Below, in pieces: positions 1 to 7,022 of a stretch of 11,179 nucleotides of DNA. The notes beneath the pieces were generated by a model, which saw only the letters and a program-made list of their open reading frames with translations, made no database searches and was not told the origin of the DNA. The stretch covers positions 1 to 11,179 of the forward strand of contig JAJYNM010000021.1 of assembly GCA_021786335.1 (NCBI GenBank), written 5' to 3'. This stretch comes from an archaeon. GTDB taxonomy: Archaea > Thermoproteota > Nitrososphaeria > Nitrososphaerales > UBA183. Position numbers and translations under genes: made by a program. Positions within the stretch are counted from its first letter, which is position 1, and the number at the start of each line of letters is the position of its first letter.

Positions 1-298
1 GCCCCACGTGGTCCTCTTCCAAGCATTGTCAGCCCTATGCGAGTACGCATACTCCACGCGCTTCGCGAACGAGCAGCCATGAGTCTAATGCAGACCAGTG
101 AGGAAACCGGTCTGAAGCAGACGCTCCCACAACCTCCGGTGTCTCGTAATCTGCGGGTTGATCACAGTAGCGCGCCAGGGGAAGTCTGGAATCTGTTCCC
201 TGAGCAAAGGAACAGTCTTACCGATTTTGGAAATAGTGGCGAATCATCTGCGGAAATGTGCCGGCAGCCTCCTGAATTGCGACTTGCTGGAAAGGTAG
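1..298 (+). pseudogene. ArsR-family metal-responsive repressor, 5' end outside window, frameshifted
   Basis: The first reading frame is open from base 1 and gives a winged-helix start, with SPMRVRILHALRER followed by a second helix (MQTSEETGL) and a recognition helix ending PPVSRNL. The match stops at about base 153. The next frame (152-298) continues the same fold: CGLITVARQGKSGICSLSK (wing and strand), then LEIVANHLRKCAGSLLNC, and the stop TAG. Together they read as one ArsR/SmtB-type repressor of roughly the normal 95-120 residues, missing a few residues between the recognition helix and the wing. Two cysteines near the C-terminus (KC...NC) and one at the break could bind metal. The gene ends one base before merA, so it is presumably the Hg(II)-responsive regulator of that gene. 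A sequencing error at about base 152 is the alternative. The family call is firm; that it is truly broken is less sure. Confidence 0.72.
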
Positions 299-299
299 A

Positions 300-1721
300 A
301 TGAACACGAAAGGTTACGATCTGATTATACTTGGACAGGGTTCGGCAGCGTTCGCGGCCGCCATCAAGGCTGATGAGCTCGGCATCAAGACCGCGATGAT
401 TGGCGGGAACGCGACCCCGGGGGCGACAGTTGGTGGGACATGCGTCAACGTGGGCTGCGTGCCGAGCAAGAACTTGATTACTGTCGGAAACGCGTTTCAT
501 GGGCTGACTCAATCTTCCTTCGGCGCCATCCAATATGGCAGAACCAGGCTTGACTTCAAGAAAGCGATAGAGGAGAAGGATGCCCTGGTGGAGAGGTTCA
601 GGAATGAGAAATATGCCGACGTCCTCAATGGTCTGCAAAATGTCGAGTATGTGCCAGGGCTGGGACGTTTCGTTTCCGGGAAAGAGGTGAAGGTTGGAGG
701 CACGGTTCTCAAAGCGAAGAAGTTCCTGATAGCCACTGGAGCTAGGGCCAAGGTGGTCCCAGTGAAAGGCGTCGGTGGGGTAGGGTACCTCACTAACGAA
801 GAGGCGCTCAGCCTGAAGAAACTTCCTCAGTCAATGATCGTGGTGGGCGGCAGGGCCCTTGGATTAGAATTTGCGCAGATGTATGCACATTTCGGGGCAA
901 AGGTGACCGTCCTCCAGCGGAGCGATAGAATCCTGCCTGAGCACGAGCCAGAAATCTCGGGTGCGCTGAAGGGATACCTGCAAGACGAAGGCATCGACAT
1001 AGAGACAGGAGTTAAGCTCACGGAGGTCGTTCAGAGGGGAGAAACGCGAGTCGTCCGTTGCACGGTGAAAGGTCATGAGAAGGTGTTCCGGGCTGACCAG
1101 CTGTTGTTCGCCTCTGGAAGGGTTCCCAATACCGACCATCTCTCTGCCGACATAGCGGGGGCTGAGCTCGATTCTCATGGCTTCGTGAAGGTCAATGATG
1201 AAATGCACACGCGGGCTCCTCATGTCTGGGCTGCGGGGGATGTCATCGGTGAGCCGATGCTCGAGACAATCGCGGCGAAGGAAGGTGCGGTCGCAGTGAA
1301 CAACGCCTTCAGAGAAGGCAAGAAGAGGATTGACTCAAGGGAGGTTCCCAGTGCCGTGTTCACATTTCCTGAGGTGGCGAGCGTGGGGCTGACAGACGCC
1401 CAGGCCAATGGACAGGGGATTAAGTGCGCCTGTGGCGTTCTACCTCTGGATATGGTTCCGAAGGCACGCATCATGGGAGACACTAGAGGGCTGATAAAGC
1501 TCGTAGCCGACAGCAAGACAAAGCGGGTGGTGGGCTTGCACATCTTGGCTCCCCACGCTGCAGACCTAATCCACGAAGGCGTGCTGGCAGTAAAGTTCAA
1601 ACTGACGATAGACGACATCATCGACACAGTCCATGTCTTCCCGACGCTCTCCGAAGCGGTCAAGCTGGTTGCCCAGTCGTTCTACAGGGATGTGGGGAAG
1701 ATGAGTTGCTGCACCGAGTAG
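300..1721 (+). CDS. merA: Mercuric (Hg2+) reductase MerA, short form
   Basis: This cytoplasmic flavoprotein reduces Hg(II) to volatile Hg(0) with NADPH. Residues 6-25 form the FAD-binding GxGxxA segment (LIILGQGSAAF). The redox disulfide motif GGTCVNVGCVPSK puts Cys48 and Cys53 next to the flavin. A second dinucleotide fold (VVGGRALGLEFAQ) and the AAGDV segment follow, then the dimerisation domain. The C-terminus ends KMSCCTE; the Cys470-Cys471 pair delivers Hg(II) to the partner active site and separates MerA from dihydrolipoamide dehydrogenase. At 473 residues it lacks the N-terminal HMA (NmerA) domain of many bacterial enzymes. The PYLT tyrosine region of bacterial MerA reads VFPTLSEAV here, without the Tyr. 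The ATG follows the arsR remnant's stop by one base and has a weak purine-rich GGAAAGGT ahead of it. Identity is very secure. Confidence 0.96.
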   Translation: MNTKGYDLIILGQGSAAFAAAIKADELGIKTAMIGGNATPGATVGGTCVNVGCVPSKNLITVGNAFHGLTQSSFGAIQYGRTRLDFKKAIEEKDALVERFRNEKYADVLNGLQNVEYVPGLGRFVSGKEVKVGGTVLKAKKFLIATGARAKVVPVKGVGGVGYLTNEEALSLKKLPQSMIVVGGRALGLEFAQMYAHFGAKVTVLQRSDRILPEHEPEISGALKGYLQDEGIDIETGVKLTEVVQRGETRVVRCTVKGHEKVFRADQLLFASGRVPNTDHLSADIAGAELDSHGFVKVNDEMHTRAPHVWAAGDVIGEPMLETIAAKEGAVAVNNAFREGKKRIDSREVPSAVFTFPEVASVGLTDAQANGQGIKCACGVLPLDMVPKARIMGDTRGLIKLVADSKTKRVVGLHILAPHAADLIHEGVLAVKFKLTIDDIIDTVHVFPTLSEAVKLVAQSFYRDVGKMSCCTE

Positions 1722-1792
1722 AGTCACCTGAATCCGCCGACAGGCGATTGAAAACGCTGTCTTCGTTCTGAGGGATGGTTTCAACGGTTTGT

Positions 1793-1960
1793 TTAAGCGT
1801 TGAACGACATTTGGTTGTGGGACGAGTACAGGACAACTCTGTCCGCTGGCTCGTCGACCGTGAAGGAGATGCCAACAATCACCTTCTTACCGAAGTATCC
1901 CGAGGTCACCCCTGCCAAGCGCAGCGTCGTCAACCGGCCTCTGGCCTCCCCAGCGCTCAC
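1793..1960 (-). pseudogene. Possible protein fragment, unrecognised
   Basis: On the minus strand an open stretch of 55 codons from GTG (1960) to TAA (1793-1795) reads like folded protein, for example GYFGKKVIVGISFTVDEPAD, with G/C at most third positions. I do not recognise it. The plus strand is also open here with similar third-position bias (1800-1991), so the coding strand is uncertain. It lies beyond the wrecked membrane-protein gene and may be a scrap of the same decaying region. The rest of 1722-2012 shows nothing I can name. Confidence 0.22.
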
Positions 1961-2012
1961 GTGCTCTGCGCCCCGTTTGTCATGCAGCTGACAGCAACCT
2001 CTCTCCGACCAA

Positions 2013-2707
2013 CTACTTGTTCGGTGTTATCATCATGGAGATCACTACCACGACCAGGACCACGGTAGCTGTCGGGGTGAGAAGACCAAACGCGCCAGGA
2101 CTTACTGCGCTGGAGAGCAGCAGCACAGCCAGCACTGGGGAGACCCCTAGAACGTGTGCCAATCCCACGGGGCTACTCACGCCTGCAATCCGGGTGGAAA
2201 GGAACGACCAGATTATGCGGCTCATGCTCATGAACGCGGCCGCCGCATAGCCGAGATGGATGGAATATATCAACAACAGTCAGATTTCGCCAAAGGGAAT
2301 CGTCCTGCCAGTCGCGACTGCGATGACAGCCGTTCTGCCGAAGGAAACAAAGAGTACCATACTCAGCAGTCCAAGAGCGCCAAGGACCGTGGACCAGAAT
2401 GTGTCGTAGGTTCCAACTCCATACGCGGTTAGATATCCGTAGACTACTCGGACTTGTCGCTGATGAAGAACTTCAACGCCCCGATTCCTCCTAGGCAGCG
2501 AACACCAGAAGCATCAACGGGAGAGTTTCTGACACGACGGCGAGGGCAGCTACTCCGAGGTCACCCGTTCCCCGATCGTCTGAGCGACGATGAGTGGGAC
2601 TACTGCGTCGAGGACAAGATAAATCCTGTCAAAAAAATTCGCTCGCCTGAAGTTGATACGGAAAAAGATAGCCTGACCTTCCTGCCACCACTGTCGGATG
2701 TTCTCAT
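2013..2707 (-). pseudogene. Decayed multi-pass membrane protein gene (frameshifts plus in-frame TGA)
   Basis: Protein-like sequence can be followed across all three minus frames in order. It begins at an ATG whose ATGA overlaps the stop of the upstream YhfC-like gene (2704-2707). It shifts near a run of seven T/A at about 2632-2638 into RIYLVLDAVVPLIVAQTIG, then at about 2560 into LGVAALAVVSETLPLMLLVF, then at about 2492 into GGIGALKFFISDKSE, then at about 2443 into VVYGYLTAYGVGTYDTFW. That frame runs to an in-frame TGA (2280-2282) after PFGEI, where Trp is plausible, and continues as LLLIYSIHLGYAAAAF and further hydrophobic segments to TAG at 2013. The restored product would be about 225 residues with perhaps six membrane segments. 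I cannot name the family. Each shift has the direction expected from a one-base loss. Confidence 0.7.
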
Positions 2708-3474
2708 CCAATTTCCCTTCTGGCCCCGGTGGTGGAAGCAAGGGCCACCCAGAGGCTGAGGAGGCTCAGCCCGAAGAGCAACGCTTCGAAAGCAGGGATG
2801 CCCAGGCGCGCAGAGAAGGGCGGTAGGAAATCCACCAGACCCATGGGGAGAGCCAACCAAAGGAAAAGCCTCCTCCTGAAAACCACAGCGAAGACGCAGA
2901 GGAGGCCCCAAGAAAAGTGTACTAGGAGAGAAGAGGCCCTCTCCAGGACCGCGTAGCCGACCAGGGGCAAGGCCTCGGACGGGACGTAGAAGAGGGAAGG
3001 AGACTCCTTTTCCAGGATGGCAAAGAGTTGCTGGGCACCGGCGCCTCCGCCAGAAAGCACGAGGGTGTAGACGATGTAATCCAAAAGTAAGGTGGCCCCT
3101 ACCAACACTCCATTCTCCCAAAACGCAAGGCCTGCTCCGTAAGCAGCTGCATCGTCAGCCCGTATCTTCCCCTTTGAGAAGGCATACCGCGCGACTAAGA
3201 ATGCGCCCCCTACCTCAAAGATCACCGTCTGAAGTCCGAAGTATGCGCCCAGGGCGACCTGACTCCCGCCGACCGCAGCTTCGAAGGATCGAAGAGTAAA
3301 TGTCTGGAAGACGACCTTGAGGGCTATCGCCCCCCCATACGCGATAAGCGAGGTGAGAAGCACCCAAGCAGAGAAACGCCCCCTGAGGCGCAAATACAGC
3401 ACCAGCCCGACACTAAACCCTAGGACGATGATAGGAGTTAGGAAGAAGACTGGATCTATGTTCTGCAAGGTCAA
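2704..3474 (-). CDS. YhfC/DUF2324-like polytopic membrane protein (putative intramembrane peptidase family)
   Basis: This 256-residue protein is almost entirely hydrophobic, with seven or eight membrane segments starting at residues 8-28. Landmarks resemble the YhfC family, a CPBP-like putative glutamic intramembrane protease group: IFEVGGAFLVARY (residues 85-97) matches the FEExxR region, AFWENG (118-122) the GHGxxEA region, LERASSLLVHFSWGLL (178-192) the ER/His helix, and MGLVDF (211-216) the HALVDF helix. Several expected catalytic positions differ: the second Glu is Val, the GHG His is missing, and HALVDF has lost its His. Peptidase activity is therefore doubtful. Start is TTG at 3474 with a stop three codons upstream in frame; TTG at 3468 is an alternative. 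The stop overlaps the ATG of the decayed membrane gene, so the two were once co-translated. Family call is from pattern only. Confidence 0.62.
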   Translation of the reverse strand: MTLQNIDPVFFLTPIIVLGFSVGLVLYLRLRGRFSAWVLLTSLIAYGGAIALKVVFQTFTLRSFEAAVGGSQVALGAYFGLQTVIFEVGGAFLVARYAFSKGKIRADDAAAYGAGLAFWENGVLVGATLLLDYIVYTLVLSGGGAGAQQLFAILEKESPSLFYVPSEALPLVGYAVLERASSLLVHFSWGLLCVFAVVFRRRLFLWLALPMGLVDFLPPFSARLGIPAFEALLFGLSLLSLWVALASTTGARREIG

Positions 3475-3502
3475 CCGCTCTTACGTCGGTGCGTGCCTGC
3501 AC

Positions 3503-4201
3503 TACTCTTGAGGTAGGTCTGCATCGTCCTTAGTCACTCCCATGAAGTCTATATACACGCGTAACGATTCCGACCCACTGGTATTGCTCCGACCGTTGGA
3601 GTAACGGGACGTCTGTCTCCTCGACATTCTTTTCAACGAAGCACAATCAGATGGACTCGTCTTCATCGTTCGTTCAATCTCGCACTCTCCACGTTCGGCT
3701 CCCCAATCGCAAAGGCATGAATGCAGGTCTCTAAGCTGCAGGGAGGGCAGAATCCAACAGACTGAATCAACGAAAGTCAAGAATCCCCTGCAAAAGTCGA
3801 CCGCGCAAGAAAGCTATCCGGTATGCCAGCCTAAGGCTTTTGCTCTGGGAACCGAAAGGAAGAGGAGTCGGGAGAAGCATACGAACTATGTTCGAACATC
3901 CAATAGGTGCGCCCGATTCGATGTCCTTGCCCGAGCAGATCCCATAGCAAGTCGTTCATCCGCCTTTGCAGCATTTACAGGCATGCATGCTCTCTGCAAT
4001 ATCTGTTGCATCTTTGCACGGTCATCCAGCTACTCGAGCTGCGCTAGACGCTCTTTCGGTTGGACTATGCCGTTGAAATCCGCCGGACTGCTGGTCCTAT
4101 GTCTTCGCCTTTCTGAGAGCGAAGCATTCCACATGGGCCACCTCGAAAGTTCCTCTTCTGCGGGATTCCGCCCAGATTTGCCTTGCCTGCTTCCTGTCCG
4201 C
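3503..4201. other. Gene-poor stretch with no supportable gene
   Basis: Open frames occur on both strands, but none has recognisable motifs. A 92-codon minus frame (3502-3780) has a serine/arginine-rich, low-complexity look. A long plus frame running from before 3800 to 4384 is largely the codon-aligned antisense of the zinc-ribbon gene and its continuation. Local structure is limited to short hairpins, such as CTCCGA/TTGGAG around 3588-3600, and a GCATGCATGC palindrome near 3981-3990. It may be old decayed sequence. Confidence 0.5.
3548..3556 (-). promoter_or_regulatory. Candidate TATA box for the YhfC-like gene
   Basis: The minus strand reads GTATATAGA about 75 nt upstream of the TTG start. 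It is the only good TATA-like element in the upstream region. The distance implies a leader of roughly 50 nt, longer than for other genes here, so the assignment is tentative. Confidence 0.3.
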
Positions 4202-4522
4202 TTACCAAGGCCTCTGTTTCGTGACGTATTCGGTCCATCTGTGCTTGCAGGACCTGCATTCATGCTCCACCTCGTAGGAGTACACCCAAACATGGAATGG
4301 CTCCTTGACCTGAACCCCTCCTCTGGTCATCCAGACTCCCCTAGACAGTTCCACCCTCTCGGCGGACTTTCTCTCGGTCCGTAGCACTCGTTTCCGAGAT
4401 TTCTCGCGGCACTTTGGGCAGGTATGGTAGTACCACCCCATGGCCGCGACTCCAACGGTCGCACCATTCAACCTTCCGCTAGGTCTGAAGCACGTCGCCT
4501 TCCTTGTCCCGGTGGTTGCCAA
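4202..4522 (-). CDS. Small zinc-ribbon protein, function unknown
   Basis: This 106-residue basic protein has two paired-cysteine knuckles. The first is YYHTCPKCREKS (residues 31-42) and the second HECRSCKHRWTEYV near the C-terminus. About 50 residues lie between them, including a strand-rich stretch (EPFHVWVYSYEVEHE). Four cysteines in two CxxC pairs are the signature of a zinc ribbon, common in small archaeal proteins that bind nucleic acid or protein partners. The start is uncertain: ATG at 4522 is used here, but ATG at 4441 begins right before the first knuckle (MGWYYHTCPKC) and the 27 residues between are not obviously conserved-looking. It is divergent from the winged-helix gene at 4632. 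A DNA-binding or RNA-polymerase-associated role is a guess. Confidence 0.62.
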   Translation of the reverse strand: MATTGTRKATCFRPSGRLNGATVGVAAMGWYYHTCPKCREKSRKRVLRTERKSAERVELSRGVWMTRGGVQVKEPFHVWVYSYEVEHECRSCKHRWTEYVTKQRPW

Positions 4523-4572
4523 ACCCTTCTCTCACAACTGGTTGTTCGGCCTCCGTTCGTCATGCGAAGTGA

Positions 4573-4588
4573 TACACTATAGTATATG
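4573..4588. promoter_or_regulatory. Near-palindromic TATA region between the zinc-ribbon and winged-helix genes
   Basis: ATACACTATAGTATAT is a 16-base inverted repeat with one mismatched pair and a TATA-like core readable on both strands. On the plus strand it would place a transcript start near 4606-4612, shortly before the GTG (4632) and ATG (4647) of the winged-helix gene. On the minus strand it would give the zinc-ribbon gene a leader of about 30 nt. Confidence 0.45.
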
Positions 4589-4631
4589 ATTGCCCAATGG
4601 ACCTCATCGAGAACCGTTTTAGCGAACCCGT

Positions 4632-4958
4632 GTGTCCTTCGGTCCGATGCAAATACAAGAAAAATCAAGCCTCGGTGATGCTGTCTTCCGAGGCGAATTG
4701 GACGACCGGAGTCTATTGGCCCTGCTTGCCCTCGTCGGTTCGAAGCGGGCTGACACCAACGTATTTCGCAGGCGTACCAGGTTGTCCCCTGCGGCCTTTG
4801 ACAGACTTCTCGGCTGGCTTCAGCGGGAGTACTTCATTGACGTGGTATCGACCATGACAGACGTTGGCATCGAAGAAGAGCTGGCGCTAACCGAACGTGG
4901 CGAGGCTCTGCTCTTAGCGATGTTGGAGAAGACCTGCGACCTCCCTGAGTATCCCTGA
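4632..4958 (+). CDS. Small winged-helix (MarR/PadR-like) putative transcriptional regulator
   Basis: The product is up to 108 residues. Helix 1 is GELDDRSLLALLALVGS (about 22-38). The helix-turn-helix is NVFRRRTRLSPAAFDRLLGW (about 43-62), followed by REYFIDVVS. A short wing leads into the terminal helix LALTERGEALLLAML, the usual close of archaeal winged-helix regulators. There is no ligand domain or metal motif, so it probably acts as a DNA-binding dimer. The GTG at 4632 is the farthest start allowed, since a stop precedes it at 4620. The ATG at 4647 is an equally good start and leaves the fold intact. No ribosome-binding site is visible. It converges on the AbrB-PhoU gene with a 15-base gap, so the two are not co-transcribed. 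Its targets are unknown. Confidence 0.7.
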   Translation: MSFGPMQIQEKSSLGDAVFRGELDDRSLLALLALVGSKRADTNVFRRRTRLSPAAFDRLLGWLQREYFIDVVSTMTDVGIEEELALTERGEALLLAMLEKTCDLPEYP

Positions 4959-4973
4959 GGACCATCCAGTTCC

Positions 4974-6011
4974 TCAGACAGCTTGGGGATCCGCGACGGT
5001 GAGGTCTATGGCGATTTCTGCTATATCAGACCCATATTCTGCGACCCTCCTGATACTCTCGAACATCAACTTCGCGGAGGCGACCTGAGCCCCACTCATC
5101 CTCGGCGCCAGCACCTCACCGCTTACTCTCTCCTCCATCAGCAGGGCATCCTTCGACTTGGCTATGGCTTCTTCTGCCATCTTACCATCGAGTCGGAGCA
5201 AAGAGGTGACGGAGCTGTCGAACACCTTCTTGGATAGCGCTGTCATCTCAGTGACTTTCCTGACGGCCTGTTCCGAAAGGTTGCCGAGGTTCTCTGCGTC
5301 GGCGGCTATGCTCGCCGCATGGTCGGCTACTCTCTCGACGTTCTTGACCACAAGTCTGTATCCCAGGCAGTCTCTCGTTGATTTCAGGCCTATCTCCTGA
5401 ATCACTGACCTATCCCTCACTGCAATGTTGAGTTGTCTAAGGAGAAAGTGGTAAAATCTGTCTACCTCGTCGTCCCGCTCTACGACTTCTCCTGACATCC
5501 CCTTGTTCCCACCCTGAAGGACCCCGACAGCATCGGTCAGCATTCCCCCAGCAATGATGGCCATCCGCTCTAGCGCTTTCTTCAGCGGGAGGTCGACGTA
5601 GCCAGAGAGGCACTGAGTGAGTATGCCCCCTGACGACTCCTCAATTATCTCTACCCCGATTAGTTTACGTCGAATACCCTCCCTGATGAACCCTCTGAGT
5701 CTAGGATCAGATCTTCCGATGGCGACCCGTATGGTGTCATAGCCTGCCAGGTAATAGGAGATGAAATGCCTCAGCAAGAAGTCTTTGTCGAGGCCCGGGG
5801 AGGTTTCAAGGGTGGCCTCTGACTTGGCGCCTGTCCGTATGTCTCTCCTAGGGACTATCAGGAGCGAAGAATCAGGCTGCACGAGCACGGCCACGGGGTC
5901 TTTCGCCTTCAATCCCAAGTCGATGACCCAGCTCTTCGGAAGAGAGACCACGAAGCTGTCTCCCCCTGTCTTTTGCACTCTCCTGAAGTCTTGCCTTCTG
6001 GGCTCTGCCAT
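4974..6011 (-). CDS. AbrB-PhoU fusion, archaeal phosphate-uptake-type regulator
   Basis: The first 55 residues form a SpoVT/AbrB-type swapped-hairpin DNA-binding domain: RRVQKTGGDSFVVSLPKSWV, then LGLKAKDPVAVLVQPDSSLL. The rest is helical and matches two PhoU-like three-helix repeats, about residues 125-225 (ALERMAIIAGGMLTDAV, then DDEVDRFYHFLLRQLNI) and 225-335 (LVVKNVERVADHAASIA, then SIRRVAEYGSDIAEIAID). The acidic D/ExxxD motifs typical of PhoU metal sites are present (RDDEVDRF, RVADHA, RVAEYGSD). PhoU proteins modulate phosphate transport and sensing; archaea, which lack PhoR/PhoB, carry such AbrB fusions, so direct DNA binding is likely. No phosphate transporter gene lies nearby. The ATG at 6011 sits 34 nt from a palindromic TATA box, giving a very short or absent leader. 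The length of 345 residues is usual for the fusion. Confidence 0.9.
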   Translation of the reverse strand: MAEPRRQDFRRVQKTGGDSFVVSLPKSWVIDLGLKAKDPVAVLVQPDSSLLIVPRRDIRTGAKSEATLETSPGLDKDFLLRHFISYYLAGYDTIRVAIGRSDPRLRGFIREGIRRKLIGVEIIEESSGGILTQCLSGYVDLPLKKALERMAIIAGGMLTDAVGVLQGGNKGMSGEVVERDDEVDRFYHFLLRQLNIAVRDRSVIQEIGLKSTRDCLGYRLVVKNVERVADHAASIAADAENLGNLSEQAVRKVTEMTALSKKVFDSSVTSLLRLDGKMAEEAIAKSKDALLMEERVSGEVLAPRMSGAQVASAKLMFESIRRVAEYGSDIAEIAIDLTVADPQAV

Positions 6012-6038
6012 TGAATCACCACTGAGGCCGAGGAATAG

Positions 6039-6052
6039 CGAGTATATACTCG
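6039..6052. promoter_or_regulatory. Palindromic TATA box upstream of the AbrB-PhoU gene
   Basis: CGAGTATATACTCG is a perfect 14-base inverted repeat whose centre is a TATA element. On the minus strand it lies 34 nt before the ATG at 6011. On the plus strand it lies about 60 nt before an ATG at 6108. Its symmetry suits either a bidirectional promoter or an operator placed over TBP binding; an AbrB-type dimer would be one candidate for the latter. Confidence 0.6.
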
Positions 6053-6107
6053 TTGCCAGGAAGATCAGTGACTATTGGGGAATGCTCAGGAGTCGTATTC
6101 TGGCGCG

Positions 6108-6218
6108 ATGGAATTGGGCTGGCCAAACCCCGGCACAGATGAAAACGGAGGCTTCCAAGAGCGTCAAAAGAAGGAGATGGTCAGGTACATGGCCACCTAT
6201 GTGAGGCTATCCCCCTGA
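6108..6218 (+). CDS. Possible 36-residue small protein
   Basis: An ATG frame at 6108 encodes a short hydrophilic peptide starting MELGWPNPGTDENGG and ending EMVRYMATYVRLSP before TGA. Composition is plausible for protein, with a glycine/proline-rich head and a helical basic-acidic tail (QERQKKEMVRYMATYV). An in-frame TTG at 6075 would add 11 residues. It sits in the otherwise empty gap between the AbrB-PhoU promoter and the end of the NAD kinase gene, with the palindromic TATA about 60 nt upstream. I recognise no family; a chance frame is possible at this length. Confidence 0.35.
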   Translation: MELGWPNPGTDENGGFQERQKKEMVRYMATYVRLSP

Positions 6219-6230
6219 CCTCCGAAGCCG

Positions 6231-7022
6231 TCACCTCAGCGTCAGTACCCTCGTGACCTCTTTGCCTGCCGTTATCGACACCTTCTCCCCCATCGAGACC
6301 TTGATCCCCGCCCGGCTGTCTGCGACCCCGAAGAGCCTGGCGTCCGCCTCCCTGAACAGCGAGATCTCTATCTTGCTCCCCCACGGGACCGTGTATCTCA
6401 ATGGGTGAGTCCCGGCGCCGAGCCTTTCGGTGTAGGTGGGGTTGATGTGACATATTCCCACTTCGTCCTTCCCGACGTGGGCGAATGCGGATGGCTCGAT
6501 CATGTTCCCTCTGATCCTGTCGACATAAGAATAGTAGCCCGTGGAACCCGCTCGCGTGGTGACCACCACCCCGTCTGCTATGGCTGCCTCTTCGAACCTA
6601 ACTCCGTTTTCTGAGACCCTCAACTTGTAACGGAGACAGCTCCCCTCATCCCCTCTCTGAAGGTAGACGTCTGTGAACACCTCCCCAAGGACCCTGGCCC
6701 CCTTGAAGACCCTCAATCGCGGGTGTTCGTCTATTTCGTATCCGCCGGACCTGATTCTTGCGAGCGCTTCTGGGAGCTCGTCGAGGCCGGTCTGAGCGAG
6801 GTGGGCTTTGGACCCGACGGCCCCCTTGGATTTAACCCCCACGAAAAGCAGCGGGAGCTCTTCGGTTCGCCCGTATCTGCTGAACCGCCCGTCCCCTCCT
6901 ACGACGATCCCGAAGTCCGCACCCGCCCTTCCCACCTTGATGCCAGCCTTCATGACGATCCTGCCCAACTCCTCCGGCTTGACCTTGGGCGCCTCGCCGT
7001 CCAGCAGAAGAGCCGCCTTCAC
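6231..7022 (-). CDS. NAD kinase family protein (NAD+ to NADP+)
   Basis: This 263-residue protein carries the two hallmark motifs of ATP/polyP-NAD kinases, which phosphorylate the 2'-OH of NAD's adenosine. They are VVGGDGRFSRYGR (residues 41-52, the GGDG motif with Asp44) and ADGVVVTTRAGSTGYYSY (149-166), matching DGxxxxTPTGSTAY. The C-terminal beta domain (VDRIRGNMIEP onward) follows. The usual Thr after GGDG is Arg here. The start is chosen as GTG at 7022, whose GTGA overlaps the TGA of the DUF72 gene; a longer frame upstream is only antisense-like arginine-rich sequence. The overlap implies translational coupling with the DUF72 protein. Length is normal for archaeal NAD kinases. It ends the long minus-strand gene series. 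Confidence 0.85.
   Translation of the reverse strand: MKAALLLDGEAPKVKPEELGRIVMKAGIKVGRAGADFGIVVGGDGRFSRYGRTEELPLLFVGVKSKGAVGSKAHLAQTGLDELPEALARIRSGGYEIDEHPRLRVFKGARVLGEVFTDVYLQRGDEGSCLRYKLRVSENGVRFEEAAIADGVVVTTRAGSTGYYSYVDRIRGNMIEPSAFAHVGKDEVGICHINPTYTERLGAGTHPLRYTVPWGSKIEISLFREADARLFGVADSRAGIKVSMGEKVSITAGKEVTRVLTLR

Noticed and set aside
1722..1800. Terminator hairpin after merA
   Set aside because: Only six-base arms (AACGCT/AGCGTT) separated by about 35 bases and a weak T-rich run are present, which is not enough to call.
2280..2282. TGA as a selenocysteine or recoded codon in the membrane gene
   Set aside because: The same gene has several frameshifts, and a TGG-to-TGA change (Trp) fits the local sequence, so simple decay is more likely.
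3502..3780. 92-codon minus frame upstream of the YhfC-like gene
   Set aside because: Composition is rich in Ser, Arg and Cys with no motif. A likely TATA box lies inside it, and only the last 40 codons look even slightly protein-like.
3983..4384. 133-codon plus frame
   Set aside because: It is codon-aligned antisense to the zinc-ribbon gene over its second half. The minus strand shows clear CxxC knuckles, and the plus product is Ser/Pro/Leu-rich with no motif.
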